The notes below the pieces were generated by a model that did not search any database, was not told the DNA's origin, and saw only the letters and a list, made by a program, of their open reading frames with translations. The position numbers and the translations under genes were made by a program. Positions 26,005-39,555 of a DNA stretch of 64,000 nucleotides are shown piece by piece. Every line of letters starts with the position of its first letter. Position 1 is the stretch's first letter. The stretch comes from Calamus simplicifolius (Eukaryota; Streptophyta; Magnoliopsida; Arecales; Arecaceae), in contig UESW01003882.1 in assembly GCA_900491605.1 (NCBI GenBank), forward strand, positions 508,681 through 572,680. The letters are read 5' to 3'.

Positions 26005-28310
26005 CAAAACCTTTAATGGAGCTTAGCCTACCAATAATAAATTATATTATAATATTAATATTAAATAAAAAAATCTTGCTAGCTCTTCAAATAGCTGAGA
26101 CTTATGTTCTGACTTACAATTTTTCATGCTCTCAGCTAATTCAATATATTTTTAAAAGGATACAAACAAATAACCCTAGCTCACATTCATAACACGATTG
26201 TTTGGACGCATGTGATATCTTAAATTTAATTTTATATTATATTAAAATATATATTATATGCTTATAAGTTAGAACTTAAATTTACTTGCTATCCATTAAC
26301 TTTTATTCAAATTTTTATGCGGCATGTTTCTATCTCGATTAATTAAATCAATAGATGAGTTTATGATGTTATAACATTGAATTATATACTTATAATTTAA
26401 ATTTATTTATTATTTATTAATTTTTATTTGAATTTTTGGTTCATATAAATTTGATTTGCGAAGTGAAAAATTAATTTAGATGGGCTTAAAGGCCTTAGCA
26501 AGAGACTGGATTTTAGAGTTTGGAGAGATGGCATTAAGTTCGGTTTGAAATTATATGGACTCATTCCTTCGTTTTAGAGTTTGTAATTTGAGTGGTAATT
26601 TAATTTTGGATAGAGCAGTGAAGGAAGTAGATTCATGCAGCTAATTTATATGATTGAAGGGAAAAAAAAACAGCTTAGATGAGTTAAATTTGAGTTGAGT
26701 TGAGAGCGACTCGTTAGCATCCACGCTCGCTCTCAGCCCTTTTCTTGGGTGAGACGGTCGAGGCTTTTGGAATTCCGTCCCAATATCTCGGGGCAGCTCA
26801 CCGCGTGGGGTCCATTCGATTGCATGGATTTGGCGTCGAGGCACGCAAGAGGATAATAAATAACATTGATCTCGGCCGTCTGATGAAAAAAACGCATTGC
26901 TTTAGATCTCGGGAGCAGTTCGGACGGTGATCTCGTGGAAAACGGTGAGTTGCAGGATTAATCTGACGGTGGATAGTAAATATAGATTAATTACCGCCGC
27001 GTCAGATGTCGTTGAGAGTAAAACAAGTGCAATTTAGTGGTGTTATATTAAAGAGTAAAATATAGTACGGTTAAATTGAAGTTGCTTTGAAGCATTTTAA
27101 GCTCTTCCAATGATTAATACAAGCAGACCCTGACCATATGCAACTCACACATACAATATTTTTTATACATAAATATCTATTTATAAAAAAAATTTAATAT
27201 TTAAAATCGAACAAAGTAATAGCAATTTTCTTCAACCTATTTTTTTGATCTTTCGATCTTTTAAATTATCATAACGTACTTGAAAAAAAAAAATCGATAT
27301 GAAATCACTTAAGTTCCTAATTTGTTAAGTAGATAAGATTTTTATGTTATAATAACAGGTTTTATTTTTTCAACTTAGGCTAGTATTTAAGATTCTTATA
27401 AGTTTCATGCATAAGTAGTGGGCGACATACTCTTCTTCATATGAGATAATGAACGAAATATAATAATTATATAATATTTAAACTCAAATAAATATAATTT
27501 TGTATAATTTAATCATGAGATAATACATACATAGATACATGTATATCTAATAGTTCTTATCAATAATGTTTTATCAAAAATATAAAATTAAAATCATGCT
27601 AGTCAAATTCTACCAACCCAATATACTAATAAGTGTTCTCATTGGCTGCCTGCTGGACTATGGCAAGAGAGCCAAGGTCTTTAATTAAGATAATGAAAAG
27701 AGAGACTAAATAGTAAATAAAAGTTCTTTGAAAAGCAATTTGTCTATAAAAAATTTAAAGAAAAGAAAATGGGTGGACAGATCGTTGACTTAACTGCATT
27801 CCACTCATGTCCATTGGATGGCAGTTTGGTGGCCGCAAGTCTCACGCCCCACCAGCCCTTGACCAATTGAGTCAAAAACGCAGTGCCCTTGGACAAAAAT
27901 TAAGTCGGCCAAATACCACTAGTTGGTATGGAAATCTAGCATTGACCCTGAAAGTGGGTGGATGCTAAAACTCCCTCGCCAGGGGAACAGAGAAAGGATG
28001 TAGAAGAATAATCATGGGGAGTTCTTTAATACCAAGCAAGATGAGTGATATTTCTCATTAGTGGTATGACTTTGACTTGGGTCTGATTTATTTTAAGATT
28101 GGTTTTAAAATGAAGTCATCCTCAAGATCAGCTGCCAATAGATGTGAAGGCACAAGTTTTGGAATGAGATTCACTTTATTTTAGTTTGAATTATAATAAT
28201 TATAATCAAAACCAATGATGCAATTGTGTGGAGGTGGGATCTTGTGCATCAAGAAGATAGATAAGGAAGAGGGTTTGGGAATGATAGCAAACCTAGTTTT
28301 ATCAAGATAA
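24301..28310. other. AT-rich intergenic DNA with simple repeats
   Basis: No gene is supported. Simple repeats are (AT)n at 24482-24508 and 24941-24963 and an A-run of about 34 at 25970-26003. A GC-richer patch at about 26,740-27,010 carries GGCCGTCTGATG and ATCTGACGGTGG, motifs reminiscent of monocot promoters, but no transcript can be attached to it. Confidence 0.55.
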
Positions 28311-28677
28311 TCCTTGAAGATAAAAGAAGAGCCTCGAGGGTTATCAGGTCCTCTATATTAAATTTAGCGAAGAAAGATGATGAGATGAAACTTATAGCTA
28401 GTTTTTTAAATTTATAAAAAATAAAACAAATGATCCTTGAAGGTAAAAGAAGAGCCTTGAGGGGTTATCAGGTCCTCTATATTCAATTTAGCGAAGAAAG
28501 ATAACGAGACGCAACTTATAGCTAGTTTTTAAATTTATAAAAAATAAAACAAAATGATCCTTAAAGACAAAAGAAGAGCCTTGAGGGGTTATTAGGTCCT
28601 CTATATTCAATTTAGCGGAGAAAGATAACGAGACACAACTTATAGCTAATTTTTAAATTTATAAAAAAAATAAAATA
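28311..28677. repeat. Three-copy tandem repeat, period 123-124 bp
   Basis: Copies start TCCTTGAAG at 28311, 28434 and 28558 (the last reads TCCTTAAAG). Each contains AAGAAGAGCC and TCAGGTCCTCTATATT or a close variant. Copies 2 and 3 are more alike than copy 1. No coding potential is seen. Confidence 0.9.
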
Positions 28678-30488
28678 TAATTATAATATTCTAAGTTTAT
28701 CTGTTGGTTTAATTAACTTATTAGTTAGTTAAAATTATGTAACTTAAAAATTCAAGTAAAAATTAATCGGTACAAATAAACTTAAATTAGAAGCACATAA
28801 TACTTTTTCTTTTCGTTCATAAGGCAGGCAAAATCTATCCTCGAGTCGAGTTGTTGATTTGTAAGGATAACCTCATGCTAGGATGAAATTTATAATCGTT
28901 TATGAGTAGCTATTTTTTTATATTTATCACTTTTGCACACTTATGTCTATTCCAATACCATTTTATAATGTTTCAAGTTTATCGGTTGGTTCAATTAATC
29001 TGCCAGCGAATTAAAATTCTGTAACTCAAAAACTTGAATGAAACTAAAATTCTGTAACTCAAAAGAATGAAAGTTAAGTGATAGAGATAAATTCAAATTA
29101 GAAAAATATAATTTTTTTATTTTATGTAAAACTATTTTTAAATATTATAGTAATATAGAAGAAAGCCAAAGCGCTGATAGATAACCTACAACTGCGTGAG
29201 AAATTAGCATCCTTTAATTTGCTTGCCGACGGTTTTCACTGCCACTGTGTGCACTGATTCGTCTCTTTCAAAGTTCGCCATCGTGCCAGCTCCTCTGCGA
29301 GCCCCATTGGACACTTTTATATCAGGAGCCATCGACAAAAGAAAGGCCAGTTTAGTCTCTGCCTGGTGGATTCAAGAACAGAGCCCTGGCGTCAGACAAA
29401 AAAGGATATAAAATATAAATAATAAAGAGAAGGAATTTAATCACGCAACGCCACACACAACATGGGAATGGATCTGGCTTAGAGGTGGGGTGGTGTCGGT
29501 GAGGAATGGAAGCCCACTTAAACATCTCTAGTGGTACGATTATTGATAATGGAACCTCAGAGAATCATTTAACCATTGATTCCTTCAAAACCATCTCATT
29601 GTCCTTTCGGTATTATAGGCTGAGGAAATTGGTCAGCATTAATTGGTAGTTGAACAATGTGGGTCTGGGGGCATGATTGATGTTAGGTTTAGAGCCCACA
29701 TATAATTATGCGAGCAACTAATCCGTTGTTAGCCTTAACTTATTTATTTGTTTTATTGTTACTAAATTCAAATGTTCGTATCTATTTGCTAATTAAGAAG
29801 CGATCCTTCATCATCTTCTTCTGTCCAAAAGTATAATATTTCTTGATTTATTTATTTTTCTTGTTCAATCAATCATCACGTAACAACTTTAAGTTAACTC
29901 AGCTCAGAAGAAAGGAAAAGCACACAGTCATTGAGGTGCAGGTAAAATAATTGAAAACTGAGATTTGCCCAAGAAAAGGTATGGCTTCACTTATTCTTAA
30001 AGTCAAAGGAGCATGCATTACTCTCGCACCACAAATACTAAGAGTGAGCTACGCCATGTGGAGCAATTGAAAATTTTCTTTTTCTTGATGATAGCTAATC
30101 ATCTTAAGCTAACATTCTTGAGTATCAATAGAAGCACCGTGAGTTTATCAAAAAAACTTTATCTCTGCACCGAAATCTGTAAAAAGTTTCGAAGACTGGA
30201 TATTCTGACGAGAACCCTTCGACGCTCAAGTTAGTAATCAAAATCACAGCCGTAAGCTCAAATAGACTCAAAAGAGAAAGCTTGGGGTTTTTAGCTCTCT
30301 AAGTATTTTTTTTCTTAGTTCCTCCCACCATAAGGAGTTCCTCTTATCCATTTTATTGATACTTGAAATCTGTGAGGCTTGCTTGAGAAGTTTGGAATCT
30401 CATGATGAATCATAACTTTTTTGGATGGAATGTCAGAATTGATGGGATTCATCCATCTGAACTGAGTGATTGGTACTTTATAGTAGGT
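28678..30488. other. Intergenic DNA, no gene seen
   Basis: A diverged direct-repeat pair around AAGTTTATCKGTTGGTT lies at about 28,690 and 28,975. Otherwise nothing recognisable was found; short open frames here have no family resemblance. Confidence 0.45.
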
Positions 30489-30955
30489 GATGACTTTTTC
30501 GGGCTCATCTGATTCGGGATCATTAAAGCTTCATGATGGATAATGACTTTTTAGATTCGTCTGATTCGGAGTCATTAAAGCTTCATGATGGATGACGACT
30601 TTTTAGGCTTGTGCTAGAGCTAGTGAAGCTTGTCTTATTAGACACACACAGATCAAAGGCAGTTGGTGGGCCCGGTTTCGTCAGAAGTGAAGGCTTGTCC
30701 GGGAAGCTGAAGCCAGGCCTAAAGATGAGGGGAGATGAGATCACCTTAGAATTAGGGCAGCCTATGAGATGGGCCACCTTAGAGCTAGGGCCGCCTTAGA
30801 ACAGGGATCACCTAGGAGCTAAGGTTGCCTAGGAGCTGGGGCCGCCTTAGAACCGGGGCTGCCTTAAAACCAGAGTTGCCTTAGAGCTAGGGCCGCCTAG
30901 GAGCTGGGGCCACCTTAGAACTGGGACCGCCTTAGAGCTGGGGCCATTAGCATCC
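30489..30955. repeat. Short tandem repeats: 60-bp units followed by a GC-rich 21-23-bp minisatellite
   Basis: From about 30489 to 30608 a unit containing TCTGATTCGG and TCATTAAAGCTTCATGATGG recurs about twice. From about 30,735 to 30,955 a roughly 22-bp unit of the form GCCTTAGAGCTGGGGCC repeats about ten times with substitutions. GC content is far above the flanks. It may belong to a decayed LTR or leader of an unidentified retroelement. Confidence 0.7.
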
Positions 30956-31236
30956 TTTCGACTTCCACCGTTAGGTAATTTCAGTCGTTAACTTACTTAT
31001 GGCTTTTATCAGCCACATCATAGGGCCCCCCGCTCCCGAGTCTTGATGCTCGCGTGCATCGCACTTGCTAAGAGAAAGGAGCAAAAGATCTGCTGCTCTT
31101 GTTGAGCTTTGCGCACCATTAATTAACGGGGGCATATGCCCTCGAGAAGATAAAGTCTTCTCGAAGTCTCTTCTTCATTTAAGGAATGGTACCAAAAGCA
31201 ATATGATCCATGAAGAGACCAAGAAAAATGCCTTTT

Positions 31237-32436
31237 TGATGGGGACATCAGCAAGAAGAAAAGGTTGCAGACTGACACTCTTTGGTTTTATAGTTAATAT
31301 ACTTTCCGCATGTTCCACTTACTCAAGCCAAGAGTTTCAATTTCTCAAGTGGCAACTCATGCTGTAAAATTTCAACTTCTGCCAAGTCTCAAAGTATCGA
31401 CACTTCCTGCCTTGAGTCAACAATGCTATCAAGACATCAAGTCTTTACTTTAGAAGTCAAATCTTGGAGGATACATGGAGGTATCTGATGATGACACATG
31501 GCAAACTAAGGAGGTGCCACATGGAAGCTGGTGCAACCAAATTTGTTAGGGATTGATTGTAATTAGTTAGCTATATCATAACTAATCCTTAGATTGTTAT
31601 GATCTTTTAGTTTTTTGGACTGAAATTTCTGGAAGTCCTTTGGCCTATAAATAGGCCAAGCTTTCCCTCTTGTAGATATGAAGTTTGAGAAATAAAATCA
31701 AGTTTATTTGATTTCTTTTCCAAGTGCCTTGTTCATCTTTGAGTATGAAGAGGGTGAGATGCTCTTAGTTTGAGTTGAGGCTCGTGTTTCCCTAGTCTTA
31801 GATCTAGGTCACTCCTTGAGGGAGAGGGTGAGAGGCCCAATTTGCTACTCTAAACCATTCTACCAAGGTTCCATAATAGTTTCAGGAAGAAGGACAAGTG
31901 CTACCCAAGTCTCAGCAAAATTTTTAAATCCTTCCTTTCCTTGTTCGATTTTTTTTTATTTCCTTCAATTCCTTTGCCTCCACGGTCTTACTTCTGATCA
32001 CTTGCAGGTTCTTTAAGGATGTTAGAGTTGATGATGATGGCTCCACGTCAAGGATCAAGTGCCAATGTGAGTTCTTAAGTAAGGAGTATAGATCTTGTCA
32101 ACCAACCCTCAATTCTTTGAGTGTTGAGTGCATCCCTTCCACTTTAAGATCTTACTTCATTGTTGAAAAAAAAAACCTCTTGGTCCTTTAGATTTGAAGT
32201 TTTAAAGGTGGCTTAACTTAGTTTGAAGGTTTCCATACCTTTAGATTCTAATCTTTTTATTTCTTTGAAAGAAGCTTGCACAAGGATGTTTAGATTTCTG
32301 CTTCCGGTTTGATGTTCTTCATTTCTCCCATGCATAATTCAGCCATAGCTTGGGCTCAAATGTTCATTAAGGGTGGTAATCACTTAGAACACATCACCAT
32401 CCCCTCATTTCACCAATTTTTTTTCGTGCCCCATCA
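31237..32436 (+). repeat. 5' LTR of gypsy element A
   Basis: It begins TGATGGGG and ends CCCCATCA, followed after four bases by the primer-binding site. The TATA box TATAAATA is the centre of a 20-bp palindrome at 31640-31659. It differs from B's LTRs by many substitutions and small indels. Confidence 0.92.
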
Positions 32437-33708
32437 GCTTTGGTATCAGAGCTTTGGTCTCTAAGTTAAGCTTGTAAGTTGCTGGAATTTCTGTTCTATT
32501 TTAGTCCGAGATTTTCATGAATTTTTTTGTAATTTTTTTAAGGGTTAAAAAATAAATAAAAATTTATTTGCTCACTTTAGGACTTTAGGTTCCAAAAATA
32601 AAATTAAAAAAATATATTTTAGAGTTTTGGAAAAAAAAATTCAAGTTCTTAGGTTGTTTTCTGGAAGACTGTTTTGGTTCCCTCCATTAAATTTGATTTT
32701 AAAAAAATAAAAAAAATTTTTTAATTTGAGATCTGAGATTTAGACTTCAAATTCTATTATTTTCCACTTAAATTTTGAATTTAGAGGGGTTTTTAAATTT
32801 AAAATTTGAATTTTAATAGGTAGTAGAGAGTTTGTTAAGCTGCTAGAATCTTCTAGCAACTACTATCATAACAACTTCCTCAACCAAATAAAAAAAAAAT
32901 TGAATTCAAATTTCAAAATCTAGGATTTTCACTCTGAGATCTAACTAATTCAATTTTCATTTTGAATTTTTAAAAATTTAAAACTTTAAATTTCAAATTT
33001 CAAAACCGGGTTAGTTGAAGGTTAGTTAGAAGCTGCAAATTTTATTTAACCACTTTTACCTCCAAGAATGAAATTTTAATCTAAATTTTAAAATTAAAAA
33101 AAAATTAGCTTCTGAAATCTAGACTTCAAGATTTAAATTTCTCAATTTAAGTTTGCATTTGCTGAATTTTAAAATTAGATTAAATTTCACTTAATTGTAC
33201 TAAGTCTAGTCGATTGTGCTAGTTAATTGCTGAAATTGTGTGCATCCATATATACATAAACCATCTTAAGGGCATTCAATATAAATAAGGGGAGGAGTTA
33301 ATAACCTTTCCTTAGCCCACAACAACATCCTCATTATGCATTGACCTAAGCCTTAATTAAAATCAAGTATGCACCTAAATTAAGGACACCAACAAGTCGG
33401 GTTCAAGTGCAAGAGGAGACAAAGCATTATTTGAGTTTGTAATTATTCTTAGAAACTGGTGTCTAAGACTAGAGGTCTAATGGCAAATGCCTTAAGTGGA
33501 CTTGTGGTTCTTTAATTGGGTCCTTGCGAAAGCAAGGGGGCCTCCCGCATTCCCACCTCTTACCTGGCCAGTGACAAAGGTAATTGCATCCTTAACTAGT
33601 ACCTAGTCAAGTCTTGTATTTTGAACTTCTAGGTTTAGGAGCCCTAGAAGCTAGGTTTGTACTTCTTGTTTTATAGGTCAAAAGTTCTATCTTTCTTGGT
33701 TTATACCT

Positions 33709-36700
33709 ATGGATCCTTGAACTCTTTATGAGGACCCTGACTGAAAAGTTAGACACTGTAACTGAGCAATTAGGGCAAATCAACAAAGAATTAGGTCAAG
33801 TATAAGATAGAGTTGAGACCCTTGAAGAGCCTCAAAGGATCCCCATCGAACCTGAATCATCTAGGTCAATTCCTCGAGGTCCAAGAGCCCAATATCATGT
33901 GCACATCCTAAATACAATCCAAGGAGACTTGATCCTGATTTCATGGAAGAAGCCGTCGAGTCCATCGGCCTGACTTTACTCCTGATCGTATCCCTAGGCG
34001 ACCTCACCAGATTACTTAGATCAAGATGAAAGAGCCATGAGGAACATTCGATTAGAGGCTCCTATCTTTGATGGAAGCCTAGACCCTAAAGCTTATGTTG
34101 ATTGGGAGGGAGAAATGGATCAATATTTTGAATGGTATGAGATGACCGAGGAGAGAAGTATAAGTTTGCCAAACTGAGGTTAGTCCGCCAGGCTAGGTTA
34201 TACTGAAAGAATATCGGGCGAATGCTTAGGCAAAGAGGAGACATGCCCATAACCACTTGGAGAGCTATGAAAATCAAGCTTAGGGAAAAGTATGTCCCTA
34301 TGTCCTATAACCAAAGACTATTAGATCAGTGGCAAAGATTATACCAGGGCAATAAGACTGTGTCTGAATATATTACCAAGTTTGATGAGTTTGCGATGAG
34401 GTGTAACATTGATGAATCAGAAGCTGTAACATTGTCTAGGTTTAGAGCCGGTTTGTGTGAAGAAATTCAAAAGGAATTATTTCTAAGAGAAATCACTGAC
34501 CTAGACCAAGCCTATCAAATAGCCAGAGATTGTGAAAGGTTTCAAAGGGGACCGATAGTCAGAAGACCCGAACTAAGTAAGATTAGCACCCCTACTCAAA
34601 ACCAGGGTTCAACCAAATGTGACCAAATCACCCCACTCCTACTATCCCATCCGGTCAAATGAGTGACAAGGGTAAGGCCCTGTAGTTCAAAAGAGTAACA
34701 ACCCGAATGTCCATTGTTTTAAATGTAACAGGAAGGGACACTATGCCAACCAATGCCCTGCCCGTTCTCTACACATAGGAGAACTAGCTGAGAGGACCCT
34801 GAAGATACTAAAGAGTTTGAAAAAGAGGTATATGAGGCTGAATCCAATCTGATCAATGAATATGATGAAGAGAAAGAAGAGATTGATTATGATGAGACTT
34901 TGGGTGTTGTTAGAATTTTGACCCAAACAAAGAAAAAGGAGGATTGGAGAAGAACTAATATACTCCAAACATTTGTTAAGATAGGGGAGAAGGTTTATAA
35001 AATCATTATAGACAATGGAGTTGTGTGAATGCTATTTCCACTAAAGCATTAAGAATTTAAGCTTGACCCCTGTTCCCCATCCCAATCCATACAAAGTTTC
35101 TTGGATATATTCAACATCCATTCCCATTAAATCCAGATGTCAAGTTTCATTCAAATCCAATCCTATCATGAACAAGTCGGTGCGATGTACTACCCATGGG
35201 CGTAAGTAGCATCATTTTGGGTAGACCTTGGTTGTATGATCATGATGCAACTTTATATGGTCAATCCAATTCTTGTGCTTTCAACCATCTAGGGAAAAAG
35301 CTTATCATTAACTCGACCCACCTAAGGACAATATCAAGAAGGGTCTAGTGATTTGAAAGAGAAGAAACAAGATCTGAATTTGATCAGTGTCAAGGAATAG
35401 AGAAAGAAATCAATGAAGGATCACCTATGTGGATTTTGGCACTTAAAGAAAGTCGGAATGAAGATCCTAAGGAACCACCTCAAGAAGTCACAAAGATCTT
35501 AGAAGACTTTAAGGATGTATTCCCAGAAGATTTACCCAATCACCTGCCCCACTTAGGGATATTCAACATACAATTGATCTAGTCCAGGAGCCACCTTGCC
35601 TAACCTACCTCACTATAGAATGAATCCTACTGAGCACGTGAGCTACAAAGACAAGTTGGAGATCTCTCCAGAAAAAGTTTATTAGGGGAGTTTAAGTCCT
35701 TGTGCAGTACCTGCCCTACTGACCCCGAAGAAGGATGGCACTTGGAGAATGTGCATCGATAGTCATGCCATCAAAATTACGGTCAAGTATCGATTTCCTA
35801 TCCCTCGCCTTGATGATGCTTGACATGATGATCGGAGCCACTATATTTTCCAAGATTGATCTTAAGAGTGGTTATCACCAGGTTAGGATCAAACCTGGAG
35901 ATGAGTGGAAAACTGCATTCAAAACTAAGGATGGTCTTTATGAGTGGTTGGTTATGCCCTTTGGTCTATCAAATGCCCCTAGTACATTTATGAGGATCAT
36001 GACTCAAGTTTTAAGACCTTTCATGGAAAATTTGTTGTAGTATATTTTGATGACATCCTCATCTATAGTAAGACTAGGGAAGACCATTTAGATCATCTTA
36101 GACAAGTCTGTTACACCTTAGAAAAAAATCTATATGCCAATCTGAAGAAGTGCGAATTCATGACTAACAGAGTAACCTTTCTAGGGTTCATTGTTACTAC
36201 TAATGGTGTTTCTGCTGATCCCGAGAAAATTAAGTCCATAGTCGAGTGGCCCGAACCCAAGAACATACATGACGTCCGTAGCTTCCACGGTCTTGCCACC
36301 TTCTATAGGAGATTCATCCAAGGGTTTAGCACCATTGTTGCTCCAATCACGGATTGTCTTAAGAAAGGAAATTTTGAATGGACCAAAAAGCCAATAAAGC
36401 CTTCCTTGAGATTAAAGGAAGAATGACACAAGCACCAATCTTAAGGTTGCTGACTTCTCTAAAGTTTTTGAGGTTGCTTGTGATGCCTCTGGGATTGGAA
36501 TTGGTGGAGTTTTAAGTCAAGAGAACCATCGGTAGCTTTTTTTAGCGAGAAACTAAATGGCGCAAAGTTGAGATATTCCACCTATGACAAGGAGTTATAT
36601 GCGTAGTTCAGGCTTTGAAATATTGGAGACATTACTTGTTACCGCAGGAGTTTGTTCTATTTTCCGATCATGAAGCCCTCCGATTCCTTAGCTCCCAAAA

Positions 36701-38167
36701 GAAGTTAAACCCTAGGCATGGAAAATGGGTAGAGTACATCCAAGCTTACACCTTTGTTCTAAAACACGTGCTGGTTCTGACAATAAGGTTGCCGATGCTT
36801 TAAGTCGACGTTCTATGCTCTTGACGTCCGTAAGTACTGAAGTCACAGGATTTGATAAGTTGAAGGAAGAGTATAAAAGTTGCCCTGACTTTAGTGAGAT
36901 TTTTGAATCTGTCAGTCTAAGGCCTTCTAGAGAATACAAAGACTTTACTCTTCATGATGGGTTCCTTTTTAAAGGAGATAAGTTGTGTATTCCCCGAACC
37001 TCAATTAGGGAATTCTTGATTTGGAAAATCCATGCCGGAGGTTTAGCGGGCCATTTCGGAAGAAGAAATAAAACTATTCTAGCTTTGGAGGAACAATTCT
37101 TTTGGCCCAGCTTAAAACGAAATGTTGCCCAAGTCGTAGCCCAGTGTAGGACATGTGTGTTGCTAAAATGCAAAAACAAAATACTGGACTATACACCCCT
37201 TTACCCGTCCCTGATCGACCTTGGCAAGACATCAGTATGGACTTTGTGTTGGGACTACCAAAGACCTTAAGGAGACATGATTCCATCTTTGTGGTAGTCG
37301 ATAGATTTTCTAAAATGGCACATTTTCTGCCTTGTTCCCAGACCTTCGATGCATCAAAAGTGCCAAGTTATTTCTAGATGAAGTGGTTAGATTACATGGG
37401 TTACCTAAAACCATCGTGTCTGATAGGGATGTTAAGTTCACCAGTTACTTTTGGAAAACCCTATGGCACCTGCTAGGAACCAAGTTAAACTTTTCTACCA
37501 CTTATCACCCCAAACTGATGGTCAACAGAAGTTGTAAATAGAAGTCTTGGAAATATGTTGAGATGTTTAGTGGGAAAACATACTGAAATTGGGACCTTTT
37601 ACTGCCACGTATAGAGTTTGCCTATAATAGTTCAGTTAACAGATCCACTGGAAAAGTCCTTTTGAGATTATTCATGGGTACAAACCAAGAAAGCCAATAG
37701 ACCTCATTCCATTGCCCATGCATGTACGAACATCAGAGTCTGCTGAGTCATATGCACAAACATTAGGGATTTACACAAAGAAATTAGCGAGAAAATCCAT
37801 ATAAGCAATGAGAGTTACAAGCATATGGCTAATTCCCATAGAAGAGCAAAAGAATTTCATGTAGGAGACTTTGTCATGATAAGGCTCAGACCTGAACAGT
37901 TTCCAAAGGGAACTATGAAGAAACTACACGCCCGTGGTGCAGGTCCTTTCAAAAATAATAAAAAGAATTGGACCTAATGCTTATATACTGGACCTACCTT
38001 CTGACTTTGGTATTAGTTCCACCTTTAATATTTTCAGATCTGGTAGAATACAAGGAACCAAATGAATCCCAGTGAGTTTTTAGGACCTGATCCATCCTTT
38101 GAGAGTGAACCAATCCAGAGTGTCCACCAGCCACAAAGCGAGAAAGAATTGAACGGATATTAGATGA
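33709..38167 (+). pseudogene. gag-pol remnant of element A
   Basis: Recognisable parts in order are the gag domain (about 34,090-34,560), the zinc knuckle region (about 34,710-34,760), protease, RT with the FDDILIY core (about 36,045), RNase H, then integrase (about 37,050-37,800). The start region is damaged: a 5-bp loss against B puts a stop three codons after the ATG at 33709. Dozens of one-base losses against B break every frame. A keeps sense codons at two places where B has stops. Non-functional as sequenced. Confidence 0.88.
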
Positions 38168-38171
38168 NNNN
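38168..38171. other. Assembly gap (4 N)
   Basis: Four N separate the truncated integrase end of element A from unrelated DNA that leads into the CACTA-like element. The missing 3' end and 3' LTR of A show that the true gap is larger than four bases or that the join is wrong. Confidence 0.97.
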
Positions 38172-38365
38172 GATGTGTTTTGTTAGATGGGCCACTCGGC
38201 TAAGGGTTCATGTTAGACTACACGAGGTGACATATAGATTGGGCCTACTCCTTCCATTATCGAGGAAAAGCACTACCAGAAATTAAGGGATCAATCAATT
38301 TTTTTTGATAAAAAATTTCTTAGTGATTATGAAAGAATTTTTCTTGTTAAAAATTATAGTCCATG

Positions 38366-39555
38366 TGATGGGACATCACAAGAAGAAAAGGTTGCAGACT
38401 GACACTTTGGTTTTGTAGTTAATCCACTTTCCGCATGTTCCACTTACTCGAGCCAAGAGTTTCAATTTCTCAAGTGGCAACTCATGCTGCAAAATTTTAA
38501 CTTCTGCCAAGTCTCAAAGTATCGACACTTCCTGCCTTGAGTCAACACTGCTATCAAGACATCAAGTCTTCTCTTTGGAAGTCAAATCTTGGAGGACACA
38601 TGGAGGTATCTGATGATGACACATGGCAACTTAGAAGTCAAATCTTGGAGGACACATGGAGGTATCTGATGATGACACATGGCTATACATCATAACTAAT
38701 CCTTAGATTGTTATGATCTTTTAGTTTTTTGGGCTGAAATTTCTGGAAGTCCTTTGGCCTATAAATAGGCCAAGCTTTCCCTCTTGTAGATATGAAGTTT
38801 GAGAAATAAAATCAAGTTTATTTGATTTCTTTTGCCAAGTGCCTTGTTCATCTTTGAGTATGAAGAGGGTGAGATGCTCTTAGTTTGAGTTGAGGCTCGT
38901 GTTTCCCTAGTCTTAGATCTAGGTCACTCCTTGAGGGAGAGGGTGAGAGGCCCAATTTGCTACTCTAAACCATTCTACCAAGGTTCCATAATAGTTTCAG
39001 GAAGAAGGACAAGTGCTACCCAAGTCTCAGCAAAATTTTTCAAATCCTTCCTTTCCTTGTTCGATTTTTTTTATTTCCTTCAATTCCTTTGCCTCCACGG
39101 TCTTACTTCTGATCACTTGCAGGTTCTCTTGAGGATGTTAGAGTTGAGGATGATGGCTCCACGTCAAGGATCAAGTGCCAAGGTGAGTTCTTAAGTAAGG
39201 AGTGTAGATCTTGTCAACCAACCCTCAATTCTTTGAGTGTTGAGTGCATCCCTTCCACTTTAAGATCTTACTTCATTGTTGAAAAAAAAAAACCTCTTGG
39301 TCCTTTAGATCTGAAGTTTTAAAGGTGGCTTAACTTAGTTTGAAGGTTTCCATACCTTTAGATCCTAATCTTTTTATTTCTTTGAAAGAAGCTTGCACAA
39401 GGGTGTTTAGATTTCTGCTTCCGGTTTGATGTTCTTCATTTCTCCCATGCATGAATTCAGCCATAGCTTGGGCTCAAATGTTCATTAAGGGTGGTAATCA
39501 CTTAGAACACATCACCATCCCCTCATTCCACCAATTTTTTTTTCGTGCCCCATCA
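38366..39555 (+). repeat. 5' LTR of element B
   Basis: Begins TGATGGGACATCA (one G fewer than the 3' copy) and ends CCCCATCA. It carries the 56-bp internal tandem duplication and lacks about 70 bp present in the 3' LTR just after it. The palindromic TATA box is at 38754-38773. Confidence 0.93.

Larger units (their letters stand above)
31237..38167 (+). mobile_element. Ty3/gypsy chromovirus-type element A, 5' LTR plus broken gag-pol, cut by an assembly gap
   Basis: The 5' LTR is 31237-32436 (1,200 bp), bounded by TGATGGGG and CCCCATCA. The primer-binding site TGGTATCAGAGC (32441-32452) fits the 3' end of initiator tRNA-Met. The internal region is collinear with element B through gag, protease, RT, RNase H and integrase, up to the gap. 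The 3' end and 3' LTR are not in the sequence. Left flank is CTTTT (31232-31236); the matching duplication cannot be checked. Its LTR lacks a 56-bp duplication found in both LTRs of B, so it is a separate insertion. Confidence 0.9.

Noticed and set aside
26740..27010. Orphan promoter
   Set aside because: Promoter-like motifs are present but no start codon, exon or splice signal follows on either strand.
33709..38167. Element A as a false duplicate of element B
   Set aside because: A's LTR lacks the 56-bp duplication shared by both B LTRs and has many substitutions, so it is a separate insertion even if its sequence is poorly polished.
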